Assembly: GCF_900167575.1 (NCBI RefSeq)
Contig: NZ_FUZP01000001.1
Span: forward strand, 496,001-560,000
Origin: Okibacterium fritillariae
Lineage (GTDB): Bacteria > Actinomycetota > Actinomycetes > Actinomycetales > Microbacteriaceae
Length of the DNA: 64,000 bases
Direction: 5' to 3'
Part shown: positions 45,127 through 54,071 of the stretch, in pieces
How positions within the stretch are numbered: the first letter of the stretch is position 1
Layout of the letters: each line of letters opens with the position of its first letter
Translations under genes and position numbers: made by a program
Notes under the pieces: generated by a model
Database searches by the model: none
Told to the model about the DNA's origin: nothing
Seen by the model: only the letters and a program-made list of their open reading frames with translations

Positions 45127-46317
45127 TCAGGCCGCGGTGGTCTGCGGCTTCAGCACGACCTTGATGCAGCCGTCCTTCTTCTCTTTGAAGATGTCGTACA
45201 TCTCGGCGGCGCGGTCCAGCGGCACGCGGTGGGTGACGAGGTCCTCGACGCCCAGCGGGTCGGCGGGGTCTTCGACGAGAGGCAGCAGGTCGTCGATCCA
45301 CGCCTGCACGTTGCACTGGCCCATGCGCAGTGCGATCTGCTTATCGAACATGTTCATGAGCGGCATGGGGTCGGCGACACCGGCGTAGACACCGCTGAGC
45401 GAGACCGTTCCGCCGCGGCGCACGGCGTCGAGCGCCAGGTTGAGGGCACCGAGACGGTCGACACCCGCGGTCGTCATGACCTTCTGCGCGATCTTGTCGG
45501 GCAGGATGCCGGCGGCGCTCTGAGCGAAGGCGGCCACGGGGTTTCCGTGTGCCTCCATGCCGACGGCGTCGACGACCGAGTCGGGGCCGCGACCGTCGGT
45601 CATGGCACGCAACGTGTCGAGCACGTCATCCGTGAGGTCGAGGGTTTCGACGCCATAGCGCTCGGCCATGAGTCGACGCTCGGGCACGGGGTCGACGGCG
45701 ATGACCCGGTGGCCGAGGTGGCGCCCGATGCGGGCGGCGAACTGGCCGACGGGGCCGAGACCGATGACCGCGAGCACACCGCCCTCGGGCACATCGGCGT
45801 ACTTCACGCCCTGCCACGCGGTCGGCAGGATGTCGCTCAAGAAGAGGTAGCGCTCGTCGGACAGGTCGTGGCCCACCTTGATGGCGTTGAAATCGGCGAG
45901 GCGCACGCGCAGGCGCTCGGCCTGGCCGCCGGGAACGCGACCATAGAGATCGGTGTAGCCGTAGAGGTCGGCGCCCGTCTCGGTGTCGGTGTTCTGGGTC
46001 GTCTCGCACTGCGTGGTGAGACCCTTCTGACACATGTAGCAGTGACCGCACGCGATGACGAACGGCACGACGATGCGGTCGCCGACCGACAGGTTGGAGA
46101 CATCGGCGCCGACCTCTTCGACGACGCCCATGGTCTCGTGGCCGAGAACATCGTCCTTGTGGAGGAACGGCCCGAGCACGTCGTAGAGGTGCAGATCGGA
46201 TCCGCAGATCGCGGCCGACGTCACACGGATGACCACATCGGTGGGCTCTTCGATCCGGGGGTCGGCCACATCGGTGACGGCGACTTTCTTGTTTGCTTGC
46301 CAGGTGAGAGCTTTCAT
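45127..46317 (-). CDS. Zinc-dependent alcohol/formaldehyde dehydrogenase
   Basis: A 396-aa zinc medium-chain dehydrogenase resembling glutathione-independent formaldehyde dehydrogenases. The catalytic zinc Cys is in AICGSDLH and the His in GHETMG. The second zinc cluster (CGHCYMCQKGLTTQC) has fewer Cys than the YahK type. The nucleotide loop is GLGPVGQFA. The insert DLYGYTDLYGRVPGGQAE is typical of this group. In mycothiol producers, aldehyde oxidation can involve mycothiol; nothing here shows that dependence. Confidence 0.9.
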   Translation of the reverse strand: MKALTWQANKKVAVTDVADPRIEEPTDVVIRVTSAAICGSDLHLYDVLGPFLHKDDVLGHETMGVVEEVGADVSNLSVGDRIVVPFVIACGHCYMCQKGLTTQCETTQNTDTETGADLYGYTDLYGRVPGGQAERLRVRLADFNAIKVGHDLSDERYLFLSDILPTAWQGVKYADVPEGGVLAVIGLGPVGQFAARIGRHLGHRVIAVDPVPERRLMAERYGVETLDLTDDVLDTLRAMTDGRGPDSVVDAVGMEAHGNPVAAFAQSAAGILPDKIAQKVMTTAGVDRLGALNLALDAVRRGGTVSLSGVYAGVADPMPLMNMFDKQIALRMGQCNVQAWIDDLLPLVEDPADPLGVEDLVTHRVPLDRAAEMYDIFKEKKDGCIKVVLKPQTTAA

Positions 46318-46421
46318 ACCCTCTTGTCTACGCGCGTCCGATGCCGCACAACACCGGGTTGCGCGAGCGGATGTCGCGAGTTACCGTCTGAGCGACGTGC
46401 CCCCGCGCGAGCGGTCAGCGG

Positions 46422-46616
46422 TCAGCGGTCGGCGCCAGCTGCGTCGTCGCTCTCGTCGCTCTCCCCGGGGCGCACCACGGCATCGTCGCGGATGTCGATG
46501 CGCGTGGGTTTACCGGGCTCCTCGGTCACATCAATGCGGGGATCGGCATCCGATTCGACCGCGTTCGGCGCGGTGGTCAGCTGATCGTGTCGCTTCTCGG
46601 CGGCATCCTTGTCCAT
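46422..46616 (-). CDS. Small acidic hypothetical protein
   Basis: A 64-aa highly acidic protein (MDKDAAEKRHDQLTTAPN start, Asp/Glu-rich throughout), with no hydrophobic segment and probably disordered. An AAGGAG site 6 nt before ATG 46616 is strong evidence that it is real. It is divergent from the acyl-CoA dehydrogenase-like operon, sharing its upstream region. Function unknown. Confidence 0.6.
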   Translation of the reverse strand: MDKDAAEKRHDQLTTAPNAVESDADPRIDVTEEPGKPTRIDIRDDAVVRPGESDESDDAAGADR

Positions 46617-46695
46617 GGGGGCTCCTTCGTGGGTTCTGCGTATTCTGTCAACGGTCGATGGGCGAGCGCCGGGGATGCGAAGATCGGAGAGAAGA

Positions 46696-47820
46696 TTGCG
46701 AGAATTCATACCGATGAATGCGTCACGCGCCACCTCGATTGTTTCGCTCGGTCGTCCGGGCGACAACCCCCTTGCTGCTCCGTCAGATGCCCGAGGCATA
46801 TCTCCCGCCCTCGACGACCTGGCCCGCGCGGCCGACGAGGCGGCCGGAAACGTGACGGCGTCGCTCGACCTGGCCCGCGGAGTCGGTGACGAGATGCCGA
46901 CCCCGGGTGATGGCGGCACGCTCGCCCTCTGGGAGGCGCTCGCCACCCTGGCCGCCACGGATGTGACGACGGCACGGGTGATCGAGCCGCATATCGACGC
47001 GTTGGGCATCCTCGCCGAGGCGCGCGCCGCCGGCATCGAGGTGCCCGCAGACGTCGCCCCGGCCGACGCGACCTGGGGCGTGTTCGCCGCAGAAGGCCCG
47101 GGAGTGAAACTCGAGGCGACACCCGATGCCGACGGCGGATGGCGCCTCTCCGGCACGAAGCCGTGGTGCTCCCTGGCCGACCGCCTCTCGCACGCTCTCG
47201 TCACCGCCTGGTTGCCCTCGGGCGAACGCGGTCTCTTCGCCGTTCCCCTCACCCGCGGCGGGGTGCGCGTGCAGCAGGGCGTCTGGCATGCCGTCGGGCT
47301 CGCGGATGTCGCATCCGGCCCCGTCGATTTCGACGACGTCTCCGCGGCCCCCGTCGGCGACGCCGGCTGGTATCTGCGCCGCCCCGGATTCGCGTGGGGC
47401 GGCATCGGCGTGGCCGCGTGCTGGTTCGGGGGAGCGGTCGGCGTGGCCCGGGCCGTGCGCGAGGCCACCTCCCGGCGCAAACCCGACCAGATCGGCTTGA
47501 TGCACGTGGGACGCCTCGAATCCGCGCTCACGACGGGGCGCCTGGCGCTGCGTGATGCGGCCGAACTGGTCGATGCGCGGGCGGGGCTCGCGGCATCCGA
47601 CCCCCAGCTTTTGGCCGGCAGAACCCGAATGATCATCGCGGATGTCGTGGAACTGGTGTTGGGCGAGGCGGCCCGTGCCCTGGGTCCCGCGCCTCTCGCG
47701 CTCGATGCCCGGCATGCCCGCCGTGTCGCGGACCTCTCGCTTTACGTGCGCCAGCACCACGCCGAACGGGACGAAGCCGCCATCGGCAAGGCCGTGCTCG
47801 CGGGAGGGGTCGACTGGTGA
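46696..47820 (+). CDS. Acyl-CoA dehydrogenase-like protein
   Basis: A protein of about 374 aa, related to acyl-CoA dehydrogenases in length and order: an N-terminal helical domain, a middle domain with WRLSGTKPWCSLAD (compare the G-x-K-x-x-S/T of the family, about residue 153), and a helical C-terminus. I cannot identify the catalytic Glu with confidence. The TTG at 46696 has GGAGAG upstream; the ATG at 46714 has no ribosome site. Its stop overlaps the next gene's GTG. It likely oxidises an intermediate of the operon's product. Confidence 0.78.
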   Translation: MREFIPMNASRATSIVSLGRPGDNPLAAPSDARGISPALDDLARAADEAAGNVTASLDLARGVGDEMPTPGDGGTLALWEALATLAATDVTTARVIEPHIDALGILAEARAAGIEVPADVAPADATWGVFAAEGPGVKLEATPDADGGWRLSGTKPWCSLADRLSHALVTAWLPSGERGLFAVPLTRGGVRVQQGVWHAVGLADVASGPVDFDDVSAAPVGDAGWYLRRPGFAWGGIGVAACWFGGAVGVARAVREATSRRKPDQIGLMHVGRLESALTTGRLALRDAAELVDARAGLAASDPQLLAGRTRMIIADVVELVLGEAARALGPAPLALDARHARRVADLSLYVRQHHAERDEAAIGKAVLAGGVDW

Positions 47821-49391
47821 CGTTCACTCATCTCGATGCCGGAACCCCGGAGAGCGCCTGGCTCGAGGCGGCCCCCTGGCAGCGCACGCCCGCATGGTCG
47901 CTCGACGGCCTCACGCATCTCTTCGTGACGGCGGCTCATCCCGACGACGAGACGTTGGGCGCGGGCGGCGTCATGGCGCAGGCGAGCGCTCGCGGCATCC
48001 CGGTCACGGTGATCATCGCGAGCGACGGCGAGGCGTCGCACCCCGATTCGCCCACGACGACGCCCGAGGCGCTGGCGGCCTGGCGGCGGGACGAGGTGGC
48101 TCAGGCGCTGGACATCGTGGCGCCCGGCTCGCGTCGACACTTCCTCGGGTTGCCGGATGGTGGGCTTGCTCAGAGTGCGGAACTGGCGGAGCTCATCGCA
48201 GGCGTCGTCTCCGGGGTTCTCGGCGCGGCCACGGCCACGACTGCGGGCGCTGACGCTGGCCCGGTCGCTGACACTGACACTGACACTGACACTGACACCG
48301 ACACCGGCGTTATCGATGCCGTCATCTTGAGCCCCTGGGCCGGTGACCGGCATCCCGATCACGCGGCCGTCGCGACAGCCAGCGCGCGCGCCGCCGAACG
48401 ACACGGTCTGCGCGCTGCGGCCTACCCGATCTGGGGATGGCTCTGGTCGGATGTCGAGGGTGACGACATCCCCTGGAACGACGCGCTCGTGCTGCCCCTC
48501 TCCGACGAGGATCGTGAGCGCAAGCGGCAGGCCATGGCGAGCCACTCCTCGCAGACCGCGCCGTTGTCGGAGCACCCGGGGGACGAGGCCATCCTGTCGG
48601 AGCCCTTCCAGGAGCACTTCCGCCGCGACGTCGAGATCTTTCTGCCGTCTGTGACCGACAGGGCGGCCGGGATCGTGACCGACAGCGCGGCCGGGATCGT
48701 CACCGAGACCGCAAGCGGGACGGCACCAGAGACGGCACCGGACGAGACGGCACCCGGTGAGACGGATGGCGGAGCGGACGGCTCCCTGGGCGCCGACTTC
48801 TTCACCGATTTCTATGCGGGCGAACGCGACCCCTGGGGCTTCGAGACCCGGTGGTACGAGGAGCGTAAACGCGCCATCACCCTGGCCTCCTTGCCCGCGG
48901 CGCGCTACGCGAACGTGCTCGAACTCGGCAGCTCCATCGGCGTGACGACGGCGCTTCTGGCCGAACGGGCCGACGCGCTGCTCGCCACCGATATCGCCGA
49001 GTCGGCGCTCGAGGTGGCCCGCGAGCGGCTGGCGGGCCGAGATAACGTCACGTTCGAGCGGCGCACGCTGCCCGGTGACTGGCCTCCCGGTTCGTTCGAT
49101 CTGGTCGTCGTCTCCGAGGTCGGCTACTACCTGTCGAGCGCCGAACTCGACGCGCTGATCGACCGCATCCTCGGGTCGCTCACCCCCGACGCGACCGTCG
49201 TGACCTGCCACTGGCGGCATCCGGTCGAGGAGTATCCGCTCGACGGCGATACCGTGACCGAGCGTTTTCGTGAACGCCTGCGCCCGCGCCTCGAGCTCAC
49301 GGTCACGCACACCGAGCGCGATTTCGTGCTCGACGTGTTCCGCACGGCTCCCGGCCGCTCGGTCGCGCAAGAGACCGGGTTGGCCGAGTGA
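47817..49391 (+). CDS. PIG-L deacetylase / class I SAM methyltransferase fusion
   Basis: A 524-aa two-domain protein. Residues 1 to about 285 are a PIG-L-type zinc deacetylase with AAHPDDE (residues 39-45) and DRHPDHAAV (about 176-184). Residues about 325-520 are a NodS-like class I methyltransferase with VLELGSSIGVTTALL (about 366) and LVVVSEVGYYLS. The first domain should remove an N-acyl group from an amino sugar, the second transfer a methyl group. Asp-Thr and VTDxAAGI repeats interrupt the deacetylase domain and the linker. The GTG start overlaps the upstream stop. Confidence 0.9.
   Translation: MTFTHLDAGTPESAWLEAAPWQRTPAWSLDGLTHLFVTAAHPDDETLGAGGVMAQASARGIPVTVIIASDGEASHPDSPTTTPEALAAWRRDEVAQALDIVAPGSRRHFLGLPDGGLAQSAELAELIAGVVSGVLGAATATTAGADAGPVADTDTDTDTDTDTGVIDAVILSPWAGDRHPDHAAVATASARAAERHGLRAAAYPIWGWLWSDVEGDDIPWNDALVLPLSDEDRERKRQAMASHSSQTAPLSEHPGDEAILSEPFQEHFRRDVEIFLPSVTDRAAGIVTDSAAGIVTETASGTAPETAPDETAPGETDGGADGSLGADFFTDFYAGERDPWGFETRWYEERKRAITLASLPAARYANVLELGSSIGVTTALLAERADALLATDIAESALEVARERLAGRDNVTFERRTLPGDWPPGSFDLVVVSEVGYYLSSAELDALIDRILGSLTPDATVVTCHWRHPVEEYPLDGDTVTERFRERLRPRLELTVTHTERDFVLDVFRTAPGRSVAQETGLAE
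48268..48303 (+). repeat. Six hexamer repeats (CTGACA)
   Basis: Six in-frame hexamers (five CTGACA, one CCGACA) encoding an Asp-Thr tract inside the PIG-L domain; a likely slippage-prone site whose copy changes keep the frame. Confidence 0.9.
48651..48722 (+). repeat. Three 24-bp repeats in the interdomain linker
   Basis: Three 24-bp units encoding VTDRAAGI, VTDSAAGI and VTETASGT between the deacetylase and methyltransferase domains. Confidence 0.85.
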
Positions 49392-49476
49392 ACGAGCTGT
49401 GGCGCGCCGGCGGAGGACGGCGGATGAGCGGCACACACGGCGCTGCGCGACGGCCGCGGTCGATTCGGCGACACGC

Positions 49477-50247
49477 ATGACCGGCGTCGAGTGCGTCGAC
49501 GGGTTGTCGGCGCACGATTTCTCGCCCGAGCGCACCGGTATCGACGAGGTCTATGTCGTCGTGCCCGCCCGCAACGAAGAGGCGACGATCGCCGCGAGCC
49601 TGGCCGCCATCGACCGGTCCGTGCGTGCCCTCGGCGACGAGGCACCGCCCGTGCGCGTCATCGTCGTGCTGGACCGCTGCACCGACGGTACCGCCGAACT
49701 CGCCCGGGCGTCGGGCGCGGAGTGCGTGGTCTCGACCATCGGGCGAGTGGGAGGCGCTCGTCGCGTGGGCATCGAACACGCACTCGCCGCATCCGTTCGG
49801 CGCGGTGACACCCCGCTCGACCGCATCTGGATCGCCAACACCGACGCCGACTCCACGGTGCCGGTGACGTGGCTGTTGCACCACCTGCACCGCGCCCGCT
49901 CGGGCTGCGACGCGCTCGTCGGCATCGTCTCGCCCCGGGCAGAGGACCTGACGTCCGGCGAGCTGGTGGTCTGGAAGGCGCGCCACAGCTTCGGTCGCGA
50001 CCACGAGCACGTTTTCGGCGCCAACCTGGGCGTCCGCGCGAGCGCCTATGAGGCGGTCGGCGGCTTCGAGAACATCGCCACGGGCGAGGACGTGCGCCTC
50101 GTCGAAGCGCTGGATGCCTCGGGTGCCAACGTGCATCGGGGTCAGACGCAGCCCGTGCACACGTCGGGGCGCCGCCTCGGCCGCGCTCCGGAGGGGTTCG
50201 CCGACTACCTGTCCACTCTCGACGACGTGGCCTGCGACTCGCGCTAG
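49477..50247 (+). CDS. GT2 family glycosyltransferase
   Basis: A 256-aa family 2 (GT-A) glycosyltransferase. It shows YVVVPARNEEATI (about residues 26-38), VVLDRCTDGT, the DxD-like NTDADS (about 120), and a C-terminal GANLGVRASAYEAVGGF acceptor-site block. It has no membrane helix. It follows the fusion gene after 85 nt on the same strand and probably completes the three-gene pathway. Its stop codon overlaps the stop of the converging DksA-like gene in a shared CTAG. Confidence 0.88.
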   Translation: MTGVECVDGLSAHDFSPERTGIDEVYVVVPARNEEATIAASLAAIDRSVRALGDEAPPVRVIVVLDRCTDGTAELARASGAECVVSTIGRVGGARRVGIEHALAASVRRGDTPLDRIWIANTDADSTVPVTWLLHHLHRARSGCDALVGIVSPRAEDLTSGELVVWKARHSFGRDHEHVFGANLGVRASAYEAVGGFENIATGEDVRLVEALDASGANVHRGQTQPVHTSGRRLGRAPEGFADYLSTLDDVACDSR

Positions 50248-50615
50248 GCCGTCAGCCGCGCGCAATCGATGCACAGATCCGCGGCCGGCCGCGCCTCGAG
50301 CCGGTCGAAGCCGATCGGCCGGCCGCATCGGCTACAGGTGCCGTAGGTGCCGCCCGCGATCCGCTCGAGCGCGGCGGCCGTCGCCGTCACCTGTCCGCGA
50401 AAGGATGCGTCGAGCCCCGACATCCGGGACCACTCCGACGACAGTGTCGGGCCCTCGGGGTCGTGTTCGTCGTCCGCATCCCCGCCCGACCGGGCATCCC
50501 TCAGGTCGTGCAAAGACTGGTCGAGCGTGCCGAGTTGCGCCAGAAGCTCGCGGTGCTGCGCATCGAGGGCATCGTGCAGCACGCGCACCTCGTCGGGTGT
50601 CAGAGGGGCCGTCAG
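50244..50615 (-). CDS. TraR/DksA-type zinc-finger protein
   Basis: A protein of about 123 aa. The N-terminal coiled-coil region (about residues 7-85) is followed by a C4 zinc finger, CSRCG...LCIDC, with the family's TYGTCSRCGRPIGFDRLEARP. DksA-like proteins bind RNA polymerase's secondary channel. No ATG or GTG precedes the conserved part. The most likely start is CTG overlapping the SRPBCC stop (CTGA); an internal GTG at about residue 10 is the alternative. It is thus coupled to the upstream gene. Confidence 0.75.
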   Translation of the reverse strand: MTAPLTPDEVRVLHDALDAQHRELLAQLGTLDQSLHDLRDARSGGDADDEHDPEGPTLSSEWSRMSGLDASFRGQVTATAAALERIAGGTYGTCSRCGRPIGFDRLEARPAADLCIDCARLTA

Positions 50616-51073
50616 AGCTTGTCCGCCCCGGAAACCCGCCCCGCGCCGCCCTCGGCCAGGTAGGCGAGACGCCGCAGCGCCTCGATGTTGCGCACGTGCA
50701 GCGGCGGATCCATGATGAATGCCGGCACGAATTTGCCCGGCCCGCGCACGGCCTTCTCGGTGATGCGCACCACGCAGCCGTCGCTGCGCCGCTTCACGTC
50801 GAGCGTGACCTCGGCCTCGCCCATGGGCCATCCGCGAGCTCGCAGCTTGGCGCGGCGGGGCGGGTCCCACTCCATCATCGAGGTGCTGTCGTCGATGAGC
50901 ACGGGCCAGACCCCGAACGAGTGCTGCAGCTTCGATTCGACGGCCGGCCAATTGGCATCGACGTCGCGCATGCGGGATGCTCCCACCACCCACGAGGGGA
51001 AGAGCCATCCGTCGGCGAGCACTTCGAAGACACGTTCCGGCGAGCAGGCGAGGCGGCGATACGTGATTGACAT
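50612..51073 (-). CDS. SRPBCC (START-like) family protein
   Basis: A 153-aa protein of the SRPBCC lipid/ligand-binding superfamily (polyketide cyclase-like). It begins MSITYRRLACSPERVFEVLADGWLFPSWVVGASRMRDVD, with the family's early helix and a large hydrophobic cavity. No catalytic residues can be assigned. ATG 51073 is chosen over one 18 bases upstream. It is cotranscribed with the DksA-like gene through a 4-nt overlap. Confidence 0.82.
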   Translation of the reverse strand: MSITYRRLACSPERVFEVLADGWLFPSWVVGASRMRDVDANWPAVESKLQHSFGVWPVLIDDSTSMMEWDPPRRAKLRARGWPMGEAEVTLDVKRRSDGCVVRITEKAVRGPGKFVPAFIMDPPLHVRNIEALRRLAYLAEGGAGRVSGADKL

Positions 51074-51158
51074 GGCACCATTTTGGCGCACGCGTGGGCG
51101 ATATTCGAGCGATTGCGCTCACAGCATCCGACCGGGTGCGCCCCATAACGTTTCACAG

Positions 51159-51809
51159 GTGAGTGATTCTTCATCTTCGATCGATCAGTTGGACGGGCTC
51201 GTCGGCTGGGCCGCGCAACTCATCGACACCCTGGGGGCGTGGGGAGTCGGGTTGTTCACGCTGCTCGAGACGGTGTTCCCGCCCATCCCGAGCGAGGTGA
51301 TCCTGCCGCTCGCGGGTTTCATCTCGCAACAGGGCGAGATGAACTTCGTGCTCGTCATCGTCACGTCCACCCTCGGTGCCTATGTCGGCGCGCTGCTGCT
51401 CTACTGGCTGGGTGCCGCGCTCGGGCTCGAACGTTCGATTCGTTGGCTGGCCAAGCTGCCGCTCGTCGACCGTGACGACTTCGAGAAGGCGGCCGGATGG
51501 TTCGACCGCCACGGTCGCTCGGCGGTATTCTTCGGCCGCCTCATTCCCGGCGTGCGCAGCCTCATCTCGCTGCCCGCGGGTGCCGAACGCATGAATCTCG
51601 TCACCTTCAGCCTCTTCACGGTGCTGGGCAGTGGGCTGTGGAACACACTGCTGATCAGCCTGGGCGCGTTGCTCGGAACGCAGTATCACCTCATCGACCA
51701 GTACTCGTCGATTCTCAACTATCTGGTGATCGCGGCCCTGGTGGGCGTGGTCGGGTGGCTCGTCATCCGGCGCATTCGCCGCGGGCGAGCCGAGCGTTCT
51801 TCGGGTTAA
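51159..51809 (+). CDS. DedA family membrane protein
   Basis: A 216-aa DedA/VTT-domain protein with four to five membrane segments. Diagnostic motifs are ETVFPPIPSEVILPLAGF (Glu, Pro-rich re-entrant loop) and FFGRLIPGVRSLISLPAG (Arg residues required in E. coli homologues). Members act as lipid (undecaprenyl phosphate or phospholipid) flippases. A GTG start at 51159 is used. It stands alone between divergent and parallel neighbours. Confidence 0.9.
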   Translation: MSDSSSSIDQLDGLVGWAAQLIDTLGAWGVGLFTLLETVFPPIPSEVILPLAGFISQQGEMNFVLVIVTSTLGAYVGALLLYWLGAALGLERSIRWLAKLPLVDRDDFEKAAGWFDRHGRSAVFFGRLIPGVRSLISLPAGAERMNLVTFSLFTVLGSGLWNTLLISLGALLGTQYHLIDQYSSILNYLVIAALVGVVGWLVIRRIRRGRAERSSG

Positions 51810-51945
51810 CCCCCACACGGTCGGGGGAGGGCCTCGCTGCCCGCGCGGCCGGCGGCGGGAAGCATGGAAACCGTCGCCCGAGAGGTGAGCCAGCGATAGG
51901 CTCGCCGTGAGGACGGCTTCCCGTCCGCCTCACAGAAATCACGCC

Positions 51946-53259
51946 ATGACCTCCTCGCCCGTGCTCCGCTTTCTCACCGCCGCCTTTCGACCCTCGACGT
52001 GGCGCGAGTTCGCCTACCTCTGGGGCCTCTTCGGGGTCGCCTGCTTCGGCTGGCTGGTCTTCGTGGCCGTCTTCGCCGCGGGTGCGCCGCTCGCCGTCAC
52101 CGTGATCGGGCTGTTCGGCACGGCCTTCATTCTGAGCGGTTCTCGGGCCGTCGGTGCCGCCGCCCGTGCGCTGTCGCGTTCCCTGGCCGGCGTCGATGTG
52201 CCGGCGCCGGCGCCCTACCAGCGCGGCACGGGTTTCTTCGGCTGGGCCTTCACCCGCTTGTCGGATGCCGCCACGTGGCGTGCCTTCGCCTTCCTCCCCG
52301 TCGCGTTCATCACGACCATGTTCGCGACCATCGTCTCGACCGTGTTCCTCGTCATGTCGCTGGGGCTCGCGACGGCCGCGCTCTGGGCGCCGTTCGTCCC
52401 CAACGAGCGCGACGGACAGCCGGCCCCGAACGGCATCCAATTCGTGGATGGCTGGGTGGACACACCCGGTGAGTACACGCTCATCGGCGTGATCGGCCTC
52501 GTCGTGTTCCTCTTCGTCTGGCCCGCGATGAACCACGGTTTCGCCCGGCTGCACACGCTGCTGGTGCGATCGCTTCTCGGGCGCAGCAACCGCGAACGCC
52601 TGCGCGAGGTGACGACGTCGCGCACCGTGAGCGTCGCGACCGCCGACGCCCGCCTGCGCCAGATCGAGCGCGACCTGCACGACGGCACGCAGGCCCGTCT
52701 GGTGGGCCTGGCCATGACGCTGGGCGACGCGCGCGATCGGTTGGCGTCCGGGCAGGATGCCGCATCCGTCGCCACGCTCGTCGACAACGCTCATGCCGCC
52801 ACCAAGCAGGCGCTCGTCGAACTGCGCGACCTGGCCGCCGGCATCCACCCGCCCGCTCTGGACGCGGGGCTCGAGACGGCGCTCGAGACGGTGGCTGCGA
52901 CATCCGCGCTGCCCGTGAGTTTTCGCAGCAGCCTGCGCGAACGGCCGTCGTCGGTGGTCGAATCGATCGTCTACTTCAGCGTGCTCGAGCTTCTGACGAA
53001 TGCGGCCAAGCACGCCGAGGCGTCGTCGGCCTCGATCACGCTCAGCCAGCGCGGCGACCGGCTCGAGGTCGTCGTGGGCGATGACGGGCGCGGCGGTGCC
53101 TACGTCGGCTTCGGTGAGGATGCCTCGGCCACGGGTCGCGGCTCGGGCCTGCGCGGCTTGCGCGAACGCGTCGGAACCGTCGACGGAACGCTGCTCATCG
53201 ACAGTCCCGAGGGTGGCCCCACCCGCATCACGCTCGACCTGCCCCTGGCGGCCCTGTGA
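51946..53259 (+). CDS. Sensor histidine kinase (NarL-type, HisKA_3)
   Basis: A 437-aa kinase. The N-terminal region (1-205) holds four hydrophobic segments and may be a membrane sensor. The HisKA_3 phosphoacceptor is His245 in ERDLHDGTQARLVGL. The ATPase has N-box ELLTNAAKHAEA, G1 DDGRGGA and G2 GSGLRGLRERV. The start is ATG 51946 or GTG 51907; neither has a strong ribosome site. The response regulator follows after 58 nt. The stimulus is unknown. Confidence 0.88.
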   Translation: MTSSPVLRFLTAAFRPSTWREFAYLWGLFGVACFGWLVFVAVFAAGAPLAVTVIGLFGTAFILSGSRAVGAAARALSRSLAGVDVPAPAPYQRGTGFFGWAFTRLSDAATWRAFAFLPVAFITTMFATIVSTVFLVMSLGLATAALWAPFVPNERDGQPAPNGIQFVDGWVDTPGEYTLIGVIGLVVFLFVWPAMNHGFARLHTLLVRSLLGRSNRERLREVTTSRTVSVATADARLRQIERDLHDGTQARLVGLAMTLGDARDRLASGQDAASVATLVDNAHAATKQALVELRDLAAGIHPPALDAGLETALETVAATSALPVSFRSSLRERPSSVVESIVYFSVLELLTNAAKHAEASSASITLSQRGDRLEVVVGDDGRGGAYVGFGEDASATGRGSGLRGLRERVGTVDGTLLIDSPEGGPTRITLDLPLAAL

Positions 53260-53317
53260 GCCGCAACGCAACGCTGTTGTCGCCGTCTCGCTCCTTCGAC
53301 CCCACGGAGAACATCTG

Positions 53318-53962
53318 ATGCGCATCGTCATCGCCGAAGACTCGACCATCGTGCGCGAGGGACTCGTCGCCCTGCTGACGGGCCGCGGCATCGATGTGGT
53401 CGCGGCCGTCGGCGATGGCGTCGCGGCGGTCGAGGCCACGCTCGAGTTTCGTCCCGACGTGCTCGTGACGGATGTGCGCATGCCCCCAACCTTCACCGAC
53501 GAGGGCCTGCGCGTGGCCCTCGAGGTCACCGACAAGGCGCCCGACGTGGGCGTTCTCGTCTTCTCGCAATACGTCGAGACACGGTATGCGCGCGAACTCT
53601 TCGCGGCCGGGCGCGGCGGTGTGGGCTACCTGCTCAAGGACCGGGTCGCGGATGTCGCAGCCTTCGTCGATGCCCTGCGCAGCATCGCGGCCGGCAACAC
53701 CGTGCTCGACCCCGAGGTCGTGACGCAGCTCTTCGCGCCGCCGCGTGCGGTCGATGCGCTGGCGGCCGTGAGCGATCGGGAGCGCGACGTGCTGCGCCTC
53801 ATGGCCGAGGGGCGCACCAACCAGGCCATCGCGGATGCCCTCTTCCTCACGCCCGGCACCATCGAGAAGCACATCGCCTCGGTGTTCCAGAAGCTCGGGC
53901 TGCAGCCCTCCGCCGGCGACCACCGCCGCGTCCTGGCGGTGCTGAAGTACCTCTCCGTCTGA
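53318..53962 (+). CDS. LuxR/NarL-type response regulator
   Basis: A 214-aa response regulator. The acid pair is Glu7-Asp8, the phosphoacceptor is Asp52 (VTDVRMPP), and the conserved Lys lies in YLLKDRV. The C-terminal LuxR helix-turn-helix is SDRERDVLRLMAEGRTNQAIADALFLTPGTIEKHI. It is the partner of the upstream kinase. A GGAG site precedes ATG 53318. The adjacent 54072-56805 operon is a possible target. Confidence 0.93.
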   Translation: MRIVIAEDSTIVREGLVALLTGRGIDVVAAVGDGVAAVEATLEFRPDVLVTDVRMPPTFTDEGLRVALEVTDKAPDVGVLVFSQYVETRYARELFAAGRGGVGYLLKDRVADVAAFVDALRSIAAGNTVLDPEVVTQLFAPPRAVDALAAVSDRERDVLRLMAEGRTNQAIADALFLTPGTIEKHIASVFQKLGLQPSAGDHRRVLAVLKYLSV

Positions 53963-53976
53963 GCGGTTCGTTCTCC

Positions 53977-54016
53977 CCACCTCTCTGGCCCGCCGTTCTC
54001 TCCACAGGGGAGAGGT
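53977..54016 (+). terminator. Weak hairpin after the response regulator
   Basis: CACCTCTC (53977-53984) pairs with GAGAGGTG (54009-54016) with a 24-nt loop; overlapping TCTCCCC/GGGGAGA can also pair. Terminator function is uncertain. Confidence 0.3.
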
Positions 54017-54071
54017 GCCCATTCCCTCCCGTCTCGTGCGCCCGTAGCGTGTGAGGCGAAGGGGGATTCCG

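Noticed and set aside
48268-48303. Short repeats as a possible array or integration site
   Set aside because: They are in-frame hexamers inside a conserved enzyme gene.
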